This document shows, piece by piece, positions 26,379 through 34,644 of a stretch of DNA of 64,000 nucleotides. Location: contig NZ_JAPEOK010000001.1 of assembly GCF_026341515.1 (NCBI RefSeq), positions 9,734,001 through 9,798,000 of the forward strand, in the 5' to 3' direction. Every line of letters starts with the position of its first letter. Position 1 is the stretch's first letter. The translations under genes and the position numbers were made by a program. Under the pieces are notes generated by a model, which was not told where the DNA came from, did no database searches, and worked only from the letters and a program-made list of their open reading frames with translations. Source of the stretch: Streptomyces sp. NBC_00878 (GTDB lineage: Bacteria > Actinomycetota > Actinomycetes > Streptomycetales > Streptomycetaceae).

Positions 26379-27179
26379 TTAAAGGCGTGTGAACCAGCGT
26401 CGCATCAACTCCGGCCAGACCACGGGATCATGGCCGGGGATGAGCTCGTAGCCGCGCTCGGCGGCGATGCGTTTGAGCCGGCGGATCGGCTCCAGCGTCT
26501 GCTCCGGATCGACCCCGATGGAGGCGCCGATCGGCCGCTCGTGCTCGATGTTCTCGGTGAGGTCGGCGGCGTCGAAGGCGAACACGAGTCCTCCGCCGTC
26601 CGCGAGGTCCACCACGAAACTCTGGTGTCCCGGTGTGTGCCCGGCGGTCAGTACGGCCGTCACTCCGGGAGCGATCTCGATGTCGCCGTCGGCCTGTCGC
26701 CAGTCGATACGGGGATCGTCGAAGTCGACCCGGAAGATCGAGTGGCGCTCCACCTCGGGCCGTCCCGACAACCCGTAGGCCAGCTCCGCCCGTTGCACAT
26801 GTACCGGCACCCGGCCCGCGAAGTGTTTCAGCCCGCCCGCGTGATCGGCGTGCAGATGACTGACGGCCACCGCGTGGATCGCGTCCATCGTGATGCCTGC
26901 GGCGTCCAGCGCCTCCTCCAGCGGTTCGCCGGGGCCCGGCAGGACGGGGCGGTAGTTGGGGGAGCCGTGGAAGCGGCGGCGCAGCGCGGGGTCACGGATC
27001 AGGGCCGTGTTGAAGCCGGTGTCGAGCAGCAGCCAGCCGCCGTCGCACTCCAGCAGTACTGCGGGTACGGGCTCGCGCAGCCGCTCCTCGTACGGGGCGC
27101 CGTACACCGAGACCGACTTGGGGAGTTCCTCCCAGCCGAGCAGTAGCGGCACGATCCGCCGCACGCCGTGGCGAGTCAC
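26379..27179 (-). CDS. Metallo-beta-lactamase-fold N-acyl-homoserine lactonase-like hydrolase
   Basis: A 266-residue MBL-fold enzyme. The metal motif is SHLHADHAGG (about residues 104-113), followed by TAGHTPGHQSF, a bridging Asp in FAFDAADL and a terminal PGHDPV. This set is typical of AHL-lactonase/AiiA-AttM-like proteins that open lactone rings; the true substrate is unknown. GTG 27179 was chosen because the conserved start VRRIVPLLLGWEELP follows closely. A 10-codon ORF (27208-27176) ends with a GTGA overlap at this start and could couple translation, but its ribosome site is weak. Confidence 0.8.
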   Translation of the reverse strand: MTRHGVRRIVPLLLGWEELPKSVSVYGAPYEERLREPVPAVLLECDGGWLLLDTGFNTALIRDPALRRRFHGSPNYRPVLPGPGEPLEEALDAAGITMDAIHAVAVSHLHADHAGGLKHFAGRVPVHVQRAELAYGLSGRPEVERHSIFRVDFDDPRIDWRQADGDIEIAPGVTAVLTAGHTPGHQSFVVDLADGGGLVFAFDAADLTENIEHERPIGASIGVDPEQTLEPIRRLKRIAAERGYELIPGHDPVVWPELMRRWFTRL

Positions 27180-27248
27180 ATGAGGTCCGGGTGGCGGTGC
27201 ATCGGCATGGTCAATTCGGTGACCCTTTCGTGGCGCCCGTGCGATCGT

Positions 27249-27280
27249 AAGGATCCACAGAATATATATATGGATCCAAT
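27249..27280. promoter_or_regulatory. Paired GGATCC sites upstream of the lactonase gene
   Basis: GGATCC occurs at 27251-27256 and 27272-27277, again 21 bp apart, separated by an AT-rich run (AATATATATAT) that could be the -10 region. Flanks (AAGGATCCACAG, ATGGATCCAAT) resemble those of the binding-protein promoter. Confidence 0.5.
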
Positions 27281-27351
27281 GATGGGTTGCGGCGAAGTAA
27301 ACAACCTGCAAGCCCGGACCGGCCGGAGTCGCCGGCACGCGCGGCAAGCAA

Positions 27352-27544
27352 GGCGTTCGCTATCTGCCCCAGCGGATACCGGGTCACCGGAGCCGCCGGC
27401 ACCACCACGGTGCCCGGAACGCATTTGGTGTTCTTCAAGCCGACCACGATCTTCTCCCCGACGGTAGTCGAGGTGGCCGCCAACGCCCCCTCGCCCATCG
27501 CAGGTTCCTGGGGGGTGACCGCAATCGCCTACTGCGCCCGGTAG
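27352..27544 (+). pseudogene. C-terminal fragment of a secreted protein
   Basis: The plus strand keeps an open stretch with AFAICPSGYRVTGAAG and, near its end, PIAGSWGVTAIAYCAR before a stop. The CPxGxxVxG and terminal W-VTA-A-CA pattern resembles the C-terminal domain common in Streptomyces secreted proteins. No start, signal peptide or upstream domain is present, so I read it as a truncated remnant. A strong hairpin follows it. Confidence 0.45.
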
Positions 27545-27589
27545 GCAGACCGCAGAGGTCGCCCGCCGGGCCGGAGAGACCGGAGAGGC

Positions 27590-27642
27590 AGTGGCCACGG
27601 TCGTACTTGCCGCATCGCGCGGCGAGTACGACCGTGGCCACT
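27590..27642. terminator. 24-bp hairpin (one mismatch) with 5-nt loop
   Basis: The segment 27590-27613 (starting AGTGGCCACGGTCGTACT) pairs with 27619-27642 (ending AGTACGACCGTGGCCACT) with a single mismatch around a 5-nt loop. Position after the remnant at 27352-27544 suggests a terminator. Its length would also fit a small palindromic repeat element. Confidence 0.6.
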
Positions 27643-27682
27643 CACAGTGCCGGGCCGACGCCCGGCAGACCACCGGAGCAGC

Positions 27683-27740
27683 GAGCAGTGCGGTCCACCC
27701 GGACAACGAGCAGTGCAGACCGTCGGAACAACGAGCAGCA
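27683..27740. repeat. 25-bp imperfect direct repeats upstream of the response regulator
   Basis: GAGCAGTG recurs at 27683 and 27708, and GAGCAGCA at 27733, each 25 bp apart, with similar flanks ending in ACAAC. About 2.3 units lie 70-130 bp before the regulator's start, where activator or autoregulatory sites could be. Confidence 0.45.
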
Positions 27741-27811
27741 AGGGAACGCCACGTGCAAAGATGTCGCGGCGCCGGTCGGATCACCACCGGCCCCGGTCGA
27801 GGAGGTGCCCC

Positions 27812-28483
27812 ATCACGATTCGAGTGCTGGTCGTGGACGACCAGGCCGTGGTGCGCGCAGGTTTCGCCGCGATCATCGATGCCGAGCTGGATCTGACGAC
27901 CGTCGGCGAGGCGGGGGACGGTGCCTCGGCCGTGGCGATGGCCGCGGAGTTCAAGCCCGACGTGGTGCTGATGGACATCCGCATGCCCGACATGGACGGA
28001 CTGACAGCGACCCGGCTGATCACCAGCAACAACAGCCAGACACGAGTCCTCGTGCTCACCACGTTCGACTTGGACGCCTACGTCTACGAGGCTCTGCGCG
28101 CCGGATCGTCCGGCTTTCTGCTCAAGGACGCCCAGGCCGACGACCTCCTGGCGGCGGTGCGCCTGGTCGCGGCCGGTGAGGGCATCCTGGCGCCGGCGGT
28201 CACCCGCCGCCTCATCGACACCTTCGCCCGGGGGGCTCCTGAGCACCCGCAGGCCAGTGCAGCCATCGAGATGCTCACGCCCCGGGAACGGGAGGTGCTG
28301 ATCCTGATCGCTTCGGGCCTGACCAACGCGGAGATCGGTGACCGGCTGGGCGTGACCGTCGGCACGGTCAAGTCGCATGTCAACGCCTTGCTCACCAAGT
28401 TGCAGCTGCGGGACCGCGTACAGGCGACCATCCTCGCGTACGACAGCGGACTGATCCGTCCGCGGGGCGCACCGACGGTATGA
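27812..28483 (+). CDS. NarL/FixJ-family response regulator (apparent ATC start)
   Basis: A 223-residue response regulator. The receiver domain starts TIRVLVVDDQAVVRAGF, the phospho-acceptor Asp is about residue 55 (VVLMDIRMP), Thr lies in VLVLTTF and Lys in GFLLKDA. The LuxR/GerE HTH follows (LTPREREVLILIASGLTNAEIGDRLGVTVGTVKSHV). Relatives begin M-TIRVLVVDD; here that Met position is ATC (27812), with GAGGAGG (27799-27805) exactly six bases upstream. Upstream in-frame sequence is Arg/His-rich and unlike a receiver. If ATC is not used, ATG 27761 would add 17 residues. It converges with a NarL-type kinase gene 37 bp away. Confidence 0.85.
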   Translation: MTIRVLVVDDQAVVRAGFAAIIDAELDLTTVGEAGDGASAVAMAAEFKPDVVLMDIRMPDMDGLTATRLITSNNSQTRVLVLTTFDLDAYVYEALRAGSSGFLLKDAQADDLLAAVRLVAAGEGILAPAVTRRLIDTFARGAPEHPQASAAIEMLTPREREVLILIASGLTNAEIGDRLGVTVGTVKSHVNALLTKLQLRDRVQATILAYDSGLIRPRGAPTV

Positions 28484-28520
28484 GCCAGAGGCCGGTGGCG
28501 GCTGCGTCCCGGCAGCTTCG

Positions 28521-30902
28521 CTAGGCCCGTGCGGGAGCCAGTGGCAGCCGGACCCTGATCATGCCGAAGGCCAGCACTGTCATCTGTCCGTCGACTGCTC
28601 CCGTCTGTACGCGCAACCGCTCGGCTGCCTGCCCTGTGCCCGCCATCGGCACACCGCTGACGGTGATGGTGAACTCGCCCGGCCCACGCCACAGCACGAC
28701 GTGCGCCGCCCCCGTGTCCCCCGCTCCGAGCATCGTTTCCACCGCGCGGAATGCCGACAGGCCGACCTGCGGCGGCAGACCGAGGGACACATCGGCCGAC
28801 GCGTGCAGGGTCACCTCGCGCCCGCCCGCGCGCAAGGTGCGGCACAGGCTGTCGATACTGGCCGAGGTCGGCTGGGGGGAGAGCCGCGACGGCTCGCCGG
28901 CGCCGAGGCTGCCGAGCAGTCCGCGCATGGCGGCCAGCGCGGACTTCGTGGCGGTGGCGACCTCGTCCAGGTTCTCCGCCTCGGCCGAGGACACCACCTG
29001 CGCCGTCTGCCGCAGGACCTCCTCGTGCAGACCCGCCGCGATGCGTTGCCGCTCGCCGTCGGCCGCGTCCCGCGCCCGCCACAGCGAGACGGCGAGCGCC
29101 GTGTCCTCTCGGCGCAGCACCCGCACGCGGCGTCCGTGCATGGCCCACCCCGCGAGCCAGGACATGGTGCACAGTCCTCCGGCCCACGGCAGCACCCACA
29201 CACCGAAGACCAGCACGGCGTCAACGGCGTCGACGCTCCTGCCCATGAGCCTCCCGTCGACGGCGCCGGTCACCGTCAAGGAGACGCCGATCCCGCAGGT
29301 GGCAACAGGTACTGACAGCCAGGTCAAGCGGAGAGATCGCGAGCGGCGGACAGGGGTGCCGCGGGGGCCGGGAGTCCAGTCGCGCGGTGTCGTCGGCGGG
29401 GGCTTCCTCAAGGGCCGGCCGTACGCCGCCACCGCGTACACGGCCGCGAGTTCCGCGAGCACGCCGAAGACGAGGATGCTCACGACATACGGCGGCAGGA
29501 GGCTCCAGGCTGCCAGCACCGGCCACGGGAGGGTGGTGAAGGCGACCGCCGCCAGCACCAGCCATGGCGCGCGCCTTCGCCACAGCAGGGGCAGCGCGTG
29601 AATCGTGAGCAGAAGGGCCAGCGTCAGGGTACCCAGGAGCCCGTCCCCGTCATGGCCGTATCCGGTCAGGCCGACGGAGAACGACCCCGCGGTCACGGCG
29701 CCGACCACCGCGGCGTCGGCGATCCGCTGTTCCCGCGCGTAGTTGCGCCGCCGGTCGGTGGACCATTGTCGTTTGCCTTCGGGTTCCGGCAGCACGGCGT
29801 GAACCCGCCAGCCTCCTTCGGGGCGCGGTCCGGCGGACAGTTCACCGCCGATGGCAGCCGCTCGCTCACGCATCCCCGCCATGCCCCGGCCGGATCCGAG
29901 GTCCCGTTTGGCTGCGCCGGCGCGTGAGGCGTCGTTGTCGACGGTGAGTTCCAGGGCCGTTCCGACACGTTCGATCCGAACGCTGGTCGCCGCGCCCGGC
30001 GCGTACCGCAGAGCGTTGGTCAGCGCCTCTCGGACGATGCCGTGGGCGGCCTCCGCCGCGGGACCGGCCAGGTCACCGGGCAGCGTCACGGCGATGGAAC
30101 GGCCCAGCTTGCCGAAGCCGGCGACGAGCGCTTCGATCGGCCCCGTCATGGGCTGCGGAACCGGCTGCTCCGCGGTCCGCAGAACAGCCACCAGCCGGTA
30201 GAGCGCCGTCTGTGTCTCGCGTCCTGCGCGTGCCGCGAACTCCAATGCCTCCGCCGCCAGTTCGGGTCGGCGATCGAGGAGCCTTCGTGCCGCGTCGACC
30301 GATACGAAGACCGAGGTGAGGTGATGGGCGCTGATGTCGTGCAGTTCACGGGCCAGTCGCTCCCGCTCGGTTCCGGCGGCCTGTTGCCGGTCCTCTTCGG
30401 CCCGGGTCAGCTGCCGGTCCGCCGCCCGGCGCTCCGCGAGCCACTGCCGGCGGCCGACGCCCACGGCCGCGATCACCAGATAGCTGCCGACCGTGAGTGA
30501 GACGTCGGTGAGCCACTCGCTACTGAACCCGTACCGGACTGCAGCCGGCGGAATCTGCACGGCAGAGGCGGCGGCTACAGCACGTACCGTCGTGGCCACG
30601 CCGCATCGCCCCGCGACGGAATAGAGCGCGACCAGCACGGCTATGCCGGACACCAGGACAAGCGTGTCGGGCGGTGCCAGCAACTTCACCAGCACGGACG
30701 CGGTGAGCGTACCGGCGACGGCGGCGAGCGGGGCACGCCGCCGCCGTTCCAGTGCGAGGACGGCGAGTGCTGTTGCCAGCAGGGCAGTGAGCCATGCCGC
30801 GGTGCCGGGGGGCTGTTCGAGCGCCTCGGCCTCGAACGGCCACAGGGCCAGTTGGGCTGCGGCGATCACCCCCGGCAGAAGCCAGTTGCGTATCTTCTCC
30901 AT
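28521..30902 (-). CDS. Duplicated NarL-type sensor histidine kinase with a degenerate second kinase module
   Basis: A 793-residue protein made of two kinase-like halves. Half 1 (about 1-375) has four to five membrane helices, a HisKA_3 box ERERLARELHDISAHHL (His188) and an ATPase domain (EALTNALRYAP, GSGRGMAGMRERAAAIGG). Half 2 (about 385-793) repeats a membrane region and has ERQRIAAGLHEEVLRQTAQ, a HisKA_3-like helix with His followed by Glu-Glu, but no N-box Asn or glycine-rich G-box. The second half should not bind ATP and may be a pseudokinase or second sensor. The probable partner is the convergent response regulator. The long frame is continuous, arguing against two separate genes. Confidence 0.85.
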   Translation of the reverse strand: MEKIRNWLLPGVIAAAQLALWPFEAEALEQPPGTAAWLTALLATALAVLALERRRRAPLAAVAGTLTASVLVKLLAPPDTLVLVSGIAVLVALYSVAGRCGVATTVRAVAAASAVQIPPAAVRYGFSSEWLTDVSLTVGSYLVIAAVGVGRRQWLAERRAADRQLTRAEEDRQQAAGTERERLARELHDISAHHLTSVFVSVDAARRLLDRRPELAAEALEFAARAGRETQTALYRLVAVLRTAEQPVPQPMTGPIEALVAGFGKLGRSIAVTLPGDLAGPAAEAAHGIVREALTNALRYAPGAATSVRIERVGTALELTVDNDASRAGAAKRDLGSGRGMAGMRERAAAIGGELSAGPRPEGGWRVHAVLPEPEGKRQWSTDRRRNYAREQRIADAAVVGAVTAGSFSVGLTGYGHDGDGLLGTLTLALLLTIHALPLLWRRRAPWLVLAAVAFTTLPWPVLAAWSLLPPYVVSILVFGVLAELAAVYAVAAYGRPLRKPPPTTPRDWTPGPRGTPVRRSRSLRLTWLSVPVATCGIGVSLTVTGAVDGRLMGRSVDAVDAVLVFGVWVLPWAGGLCTMSWLAGWAMHGRRVRVLRREDTALAVSLWRARDAADGERQRIAAGLHEEVLRQTAQVVSSAEAENLDEVATATKSALAAMRGLLGSLGAGEPSRLSPQPTSASIDSLCRTLRAGGREVTLHASADVSLGLPPQVGLSAFRAVETMLGAGDTGAAHVVLWRGPGEFTITVSGVPMAGTGQAAERLRVQTGAVDGQMTVLAFGMIRVRLPLAPARA

Positions 30903-30960
30903 GGTGCGACGAGCCTAGAGCGGCGCCCAGCGCATGAGTATCGATCGCCGGTACGAGAGG

Positions 30961-30980
30961 ATCTCTACCCTGAGATAGAG
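30961..30980. promoter_or_regulatory. Inverted repeat in the kinase/CPBP divergent promoter region
   Basis: ATCTC (30961-30965) with GAGAT (30972-30976) and the overlapping CTCTA (30963-30967) with TAGAG (30976-30980) form a compact dyad about 60 bp from each divergent start. It could bind the neighbouring regulator; the evidence is positional only. Confidence 0.35.
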
Positions 30981-31037
30981 CCGCGCTTCGTGCCGTCGGC
31001 TGACGATTGGGCGTGTGCCCGACGCGATGCTGATGGC

Positions 31038-32063
31038 ATGACGCACCAACCGCTCAGCGAACCGCTCCCGTTCCACCGACTGGCCCGGGTCTCCGGCCGC
31101 CATCGTTGGTGGCGGCCGGTGCTCGGGACCGCCTTCGTCGTCGTGGCCTGGCTCGTCCTCTCGCTGCTGCTGGAGGCGGTCAGTTACGTGGTGGGCAAGG
31201 CCACGGGGCGCCCCGAGAACGCCGACGGCACCATTGAATTCGGCCCGGTCCGCGATACGGCCCTGGGGCTCATCTCCATCGCACTGATTCTGCCCATAGT
31301 GCTGCTGGCGGTGCGCTGGATCGGCCGCCGCCCGGCCGGTACGACATCGTCGGTGTCCGGGCGGCTGCGCCCGCGGTGGCTGCTGACCTGTGTGCTGATC
31401 GCGACACCGGTGATGGGTCTCCTGATGGGTCTCAGCTGGTTGCTGCCCGTTGAAGCCGGCGGCGAAGAGGCGGTCCTGGCAGGCTGGGACACCTTCCTCC
31501 CCGCTCTGGCGATGCTCGTGCTGCTCGTGCCCCTGCAGGCGTCGGCGGAGGAGTACATGTTCCGCGGCTGGCTCCTGCATGCCTTCGGGGCGTTCGCCCG
31601 GTCCCCGTGGATCGCCGTGGTGCCTCAGGCCTTCCTGTTCGCGGCCGCCCATGGCTGGGGCACTCCCTGGGGCTTCGCCGACCTGGCCTTCTTCGGACTG
31701 GTCACCGGATGGCTGACCGTACGCACCGGTGGGCTGGAGGCGGCGATCGGACTGCATGTGATGAGCAACCTCTGCTCCTTCGCGACCGCCGCCGCTTTCG
31801 TCGACGGGCTCGCGTCGGACGAGACAGCCGCGGACGCGCCCTGGCAACTGGTGGCCCTGGACACCGCCATGGTCTCGCTGTACGCCGCGATCGTGCTGTG
31901 GTGGTGCCGACGAAGGCCACTCGCCCGGAGCACGAGCCCCCTGTCCGCCCCGTCCCCCTCACTCGCGGCCGAGGTCCCCTACCCCGGCTCCGTGTCGTAC
32001 GGCCCTGTCGCCACGGGCTCCGTCCCGCAGCGCGGACCTCACCCGGGCCACTGGTCCCGCTGA
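31038..32063 (+). CDS. CPBP-family intramembrane glutamic endopeptidase
   Basis: A 341-residue membrane protein with eight or so helices. It carries the CPBP/Abi motifs EEYMFRGW (EExxxR, motif 1), FLFAAAHGWG (FxxxH, motif 2) and HVMSNL (HxxxN-type, motif 3). These form the active site of Rce1-like intramembrane proteases; members process prenylated or peptide substrates or give bacteriocin immunity. The polar tail of about 45 residues is Ser/Pro-rich. ATG 31038 is chosen since conserved sequence starts soon after, though the ribosome site is weak. It is divergent from the duplicated kinase gene. Confidence 0.85.
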   Translation: MTHQPLSEPLPFHRLARVSGRHRWWRPVLGTAFVVVAWLVLSLLLEAVSYVVGKATGRPENADGTIEFGPVRDTALGLISIALILPIVLLAVRWIGRRPAGTTSSVSGRLRPRWLLTCVLIATPVMGLLMGLSWLLPVEAGGEEAVLAGWDTFLPALAMLVLLVPLQASAEEYMFRGWLLHAFGAFARSPWIAVVPQAFLFAAAHGWGTPWGFADLAFFGLVTGWLTVRTGGLEAAIGLHVMSNLCSFATAAAFVDGLASDETAADAPWQLVALDTAMVSLYAAIVLWWCRRRPLARSTSPLSAPSPSLAAEVPYPGSVSYGPVATGSVPQRGPHPGHWSR

Positions 32064-32070
32064 CACCCCT

Positions 32071-32160
32071 ACCGCGTGTAGATGGCGGCACCGCGCACCG
32101 CGTAGATCACGACACCGCGCACCGCGTGTAGACCACGACACAGCGCGTAGAGCACGACCA
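32071..32160. repeat. 24-26-bp imperfect tandem repeats before the SARP gene
   Basis: ACCGCGTGTAGA-type units start at about 32071, 32097 and 32121, with a partial fourth (GCGTAGAGCACGACCA) near 32145. They fill the short gap between the CPBP stop and the SARP gene. They might be binding sites for an activator or simple replication slippage. Confidence 0.55.
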
Positions 32161-32218
32161 CATGACCACGCGACCACACCGAAGTTCGGACTCGCAGGAA
32201 CAACACGTAGGAGACCAC

Positions 32219-33073
32219 ATGACCCCGCAGCAGGCTCAGCCGGAAGCCGGTCAGGACCTCGACACCGACCTGTGGTTCGGTCTGCTCGGTCCGGTCGAGG
32301 CCCGGACGGGAGGACTCCCGGTCGACCTCGGGCCCCGGCAGCGGCGTGTCCTTCTCATCCGCCTGCTGGTGGAGAACGGCCGCCCGGTCAGCATGGACCA
32401 GCTCTGTGACGACCTGTGGGCGGGGAACCCTTCGACAGGAGCGGTATCGGCGGTACGTGCCCACATCAGCAGGCTCCGCTCAGCGCTCGAACCGGCACAA
32501 ACAGCAAGAGGCCAGGGGCAGTTGCTGATGAGCGGACCCGGCGGGTACTCCCTGTGCGTCCCGGACACCGCCAGGGACACCGTACGTTTCGAGCGGGCGC
32601 TGGAGCAGACGCGACGCTTCCTGGAGGCCGGGCAGACGGCGGCTGCCCGCGATGAGGTGGACCGGGCCCTGAACAGCTGGCGCGGTCGTGCGCTGGCCGA
32701 CGCCCAGGACCATGCGTACGCGTCCGAGGAGTGCTGGCGACTGGAAGAACTCAGACATGTCGCCCTCGAACTCCGGATCACCGTACTCATGACGCAGGGG
32801 GACTACGGGCAAGCGGTCACCGCCGCCCAGCATCTGACTGTCCAACAGCCCCTGCGGGAGACCGCTTGGGTACTCCTGCTGCGCTCCCTCCAAATGGCCG
32901 GTCGTGCTGCCGAGGCGGTCCAGCAGTACAACCGTGTCCGCCGACTGCTGTTCGCGGAACTCGGTCTGGAACCAGGGCCGGCGCTGCGCCAGGTCCGGAC
33001 GGACATACAGCATCACCGAGTGCGTCCCGTACTCGGACAGGCGGTCCGGAGCATGAACACCACGGACAGGTGA
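32219..33073 (+). CDS. SARP-family transcriptional activator (AfsR/DnrI-like)
   Basis: A 284-residue protein with an OmpR-type winged HTH (about residues 18-105: GPRQRRVLLIRLLVENGRPV, AVRAHISRLRSALEP) followed by a bacterial transcriptional activation domain (VRFERALEQTRRFLEAG through LRRLLFAELGLEPGPALR). This two-domain layout is the Streptomyces antibiotic regulatory protein type, which normally binds heptameric direct repeats and activates secondary metabolism genes. No biosynthetic cluster adjoins it. ATG 32219 is preferred over 32162 because AGGAG lies six bases upstream. Confidence 0.88.
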   Translation: MTPQQAQPEAGQDLDTDLWFGLLGPVEARTGGLPVDLGPRQRRVLLIRLLVENGRPVSMDQLCDDLWAGNPSTGAVSAVRAHISRLRSALEPAQTARGQGQLLMSGPGGYSLCVPDTARDTVRFERALEQTRRFLEAGQTAAARDEVDRALNSWRGRALADAQDHAYASEECWRLEELRHVALELRITVLMTQGDYGQAVTAAQHLTVQQPLRETAWVLLLRSLQMAGRAAEAVQQYNRVRRLLFAELGLEPGPALRQVRTDIQHHRVRPVLGQAVRSMNTTDR

Positions 33074-33112
33074 CCGGGCAGCCCAGCTCCCCTCCAGAGA
33101 GGTTCTACAGCG

Positions 33113-33421
33113 ATGCATCTCAACTACACCGCGATGGTGATCGCGGTCGTCATCCTCGGGCTCGCCGCCGCGGGACTCGCCCGGGGCCGCATGGACCCTC
33201 CGTTCTGGTTGGCGGTCGCGACCGGAATGGTTGTCTTCCCGCTCACGAGTGCGCTGCTGGACCGCGCCGAGGAGCCGCCGGATCGGCTGCTGCTCTGGGC
33301 CTTCCAAGGGGCCGTCACCATGTTGGTCTCCGTGTTGCTCAGCCCGCTGCTCCACGCCGTCCGGCGGCGTACCCGGCGGGTCGCTCCCGACGGACCGGAC
33401 GCCATGGACACGCCCGCCTGA
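33113..33421 (+). CDS. Small two-helix membrane protein of unknown function
   Basis: A 102-residue product with two hydrophobic segments (about 7-24 and 31-48), a third moderately hydrophobic stretch (63-82) and a basic then acidic tail. I do not recognise a family. It begins 39 bp after the SARP gene with AGAGAGG upstream, so the two may be co-transcribed. Codon use looks coding; confidence in the gene is moderate. Confidence 0.55.
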   Translation: MHLNYTAMVIAVVILGLAAAGLARGRMDPPFWLAVATGMVVFPLTSALLDRAEEPPDRLLLWAFQGAVTMLVSVLLSPLLHAVRRRTRRVAPDGPDAMDTPA

Positions 33422-33505
33422 AGATCCCTGGGTGGGGGAGGAGGGTCGGGAACTCGGGGGCGTGGGGGCCGATGAGTTATCGACGTGGCGGGGGTCTACA
33501 GAGTT

Positions 33506-34375
33506 ATGACTACGCAGATGCTCGTGACCCCCGAGGTCGACCTCGCCTACGACGTCCACGGCCCGCTGCCGCCCGCCGACGGCCGCCCGCCGCTTGTCAT
33601 GATCGGCCAGCCCATGGACGCCAGCGGTTTTGGCGCGTTGGCGTCGCACTTCCCGGAGCGCACCGTGGTCACCTACGACCCGCGCGGCCTCGGCCGCAGC
33701 ATCCGCAAGGACGGCCGGGCCGACCACGCGCCCACGGTCCAGGCCGCCGATGTGCACGCCGTCATCGAGGCGCTCGGCGCGGGCCCCGTCGAGATGTTCG
33801 CGAGCAGCGGCGGTGCGGTGACCGCGCTCGCCCTGGTGGCGGCGTACCCGGCCGACGTGACCTGTCTGGTGGCGCACGAGCCCCCGCTCATCGCGGTGCT
33901 CCCCGACGCCAGGGCCGCCGAACGCGCCCGAGCGGGCATCCGGGACGCGTACGAGGCCAAGGGTTCGGGGGCCGGCATGGCGGCCTTCATCGTGATGACG
34001 TCGTGGCAGGGCGAGTTCACCGACGACTACTTCGCCCAGCCCGCGCCGGATCCCGCCGTGTTCGGGATGACGGCCGAGGACGACGGCCGCCGTGACGATC
34101 CACTGCTCTCCGACCGGTCGTGGGCGGTCAGCAGCTACCGGCCGGACGTCGACGCGCTGACCGCGGCGCCGACGCGGGTCGTGATCGCGGTGGGCGAGGA
34201 GTCCCTGGACACCTTCACCGCGCGCACCTCGGTGGCGACCGCCGAGCTGCTCGGTCAGCGGGCGACGGTGTTCCCGAGTCACCACGGCGGCTTCCTCGGC
34301 GGCGAGTTCGGCTACGCCGGGCAGCCTGAGGCCTTCGCGCACAAGCTGCGCGAGGTTCTCGACGATGCCGACTGA
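33506..34375 (+). CDS. Alpha/beta hydrolase
   Basis: A 289-residue hydrolase with an early oxyanion-region turn (VMIGQPMDASGFG), a strand-turn VVTYDPRGLGRS, the nucleophile elbow MFASSGGAVTAL (Ser about residue 106) and a probable catalytic His in SHHGGFLGG near the end. The first strand (LVTPEVDLAYDVHG) fits the family. The substrate is unknown. ATG 33506 was chosen over the upstream in-frame GTG because TTQMLVTPEVDLAY is the usual N-terminus. Confidence 0.85.
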   Translation: MTTQMLVTPEVDLAYDVHGPLPPADGRPPLVMIGQPMDASGFGALASHFPERTVVTYDPRGLGRSIRKDGRADHAPTVQAADVHAVIEALGAGPVEMFASSGGAVTALALVAAYPADVTCLVAHEPPLIAVLPDARAAERARAGIRDAYEAKGSGAGMAAFIVMTSWQGEFTDDYFAQPAPDPAVFGMTAEDDGRRDDPLLSDRSWAVSSYRPDVDALTAAPTRVVIAVGEESLDTFTARTSVATAELLGQRATVFPSHHGGFLGGEFGYAGQPEAFAHKLREVLDDAD

Positions 34376-34519
34376 CGGGCGTCGTTCTCGACGTCCTCGT
34401 CGTGCCCGGCAGGAACTCTGCCCGGCAGGAGGTCGGAGGAACGGTTTGGGCGGGCCTGGCCCGGCGTCCTAGGCGGTTGTTGCCGATGTGAGACCGGCTA
34501 CGCGGATGAGAGTTTCGGA

Positions 34520-34546
34520 CGGGCGGCCTGAGCCGAGAGCCGCCCG
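34520..34546 (+). terminator. 8-bp GC hairpin in the gap between two hydrolase genes
   Basis: CGGGCGGC (34520-34527) pairs with GCCGCCCG (34539-34546) around 11 nt, between the hydrolase ending at 34375 and the next gene at 34645. The same gap holds a 12-bp direct repeat, TGCCCGGCAGGA at about 34403 and 34419. Confidence 0.5.
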
Positions 34547-34644
34547 GCCGAGACGGCCTGTGGAGACAGCATGGCGCCGGACAATATCGTGTTCACGGGT
34601 TTCGGCGCTCTGCTCGCTCCTGTCCTCGAACACCAGGAGCTTTC

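Noticed and set aside
27176..27208. Ten-codon upstream ORF overlapping the lactonase start
   Set aside because: The GTGA overlap is suggestive, but there is no clear Shine-Dalgarno and no known leader resembles it. Mentioned only in the lactonase entry.
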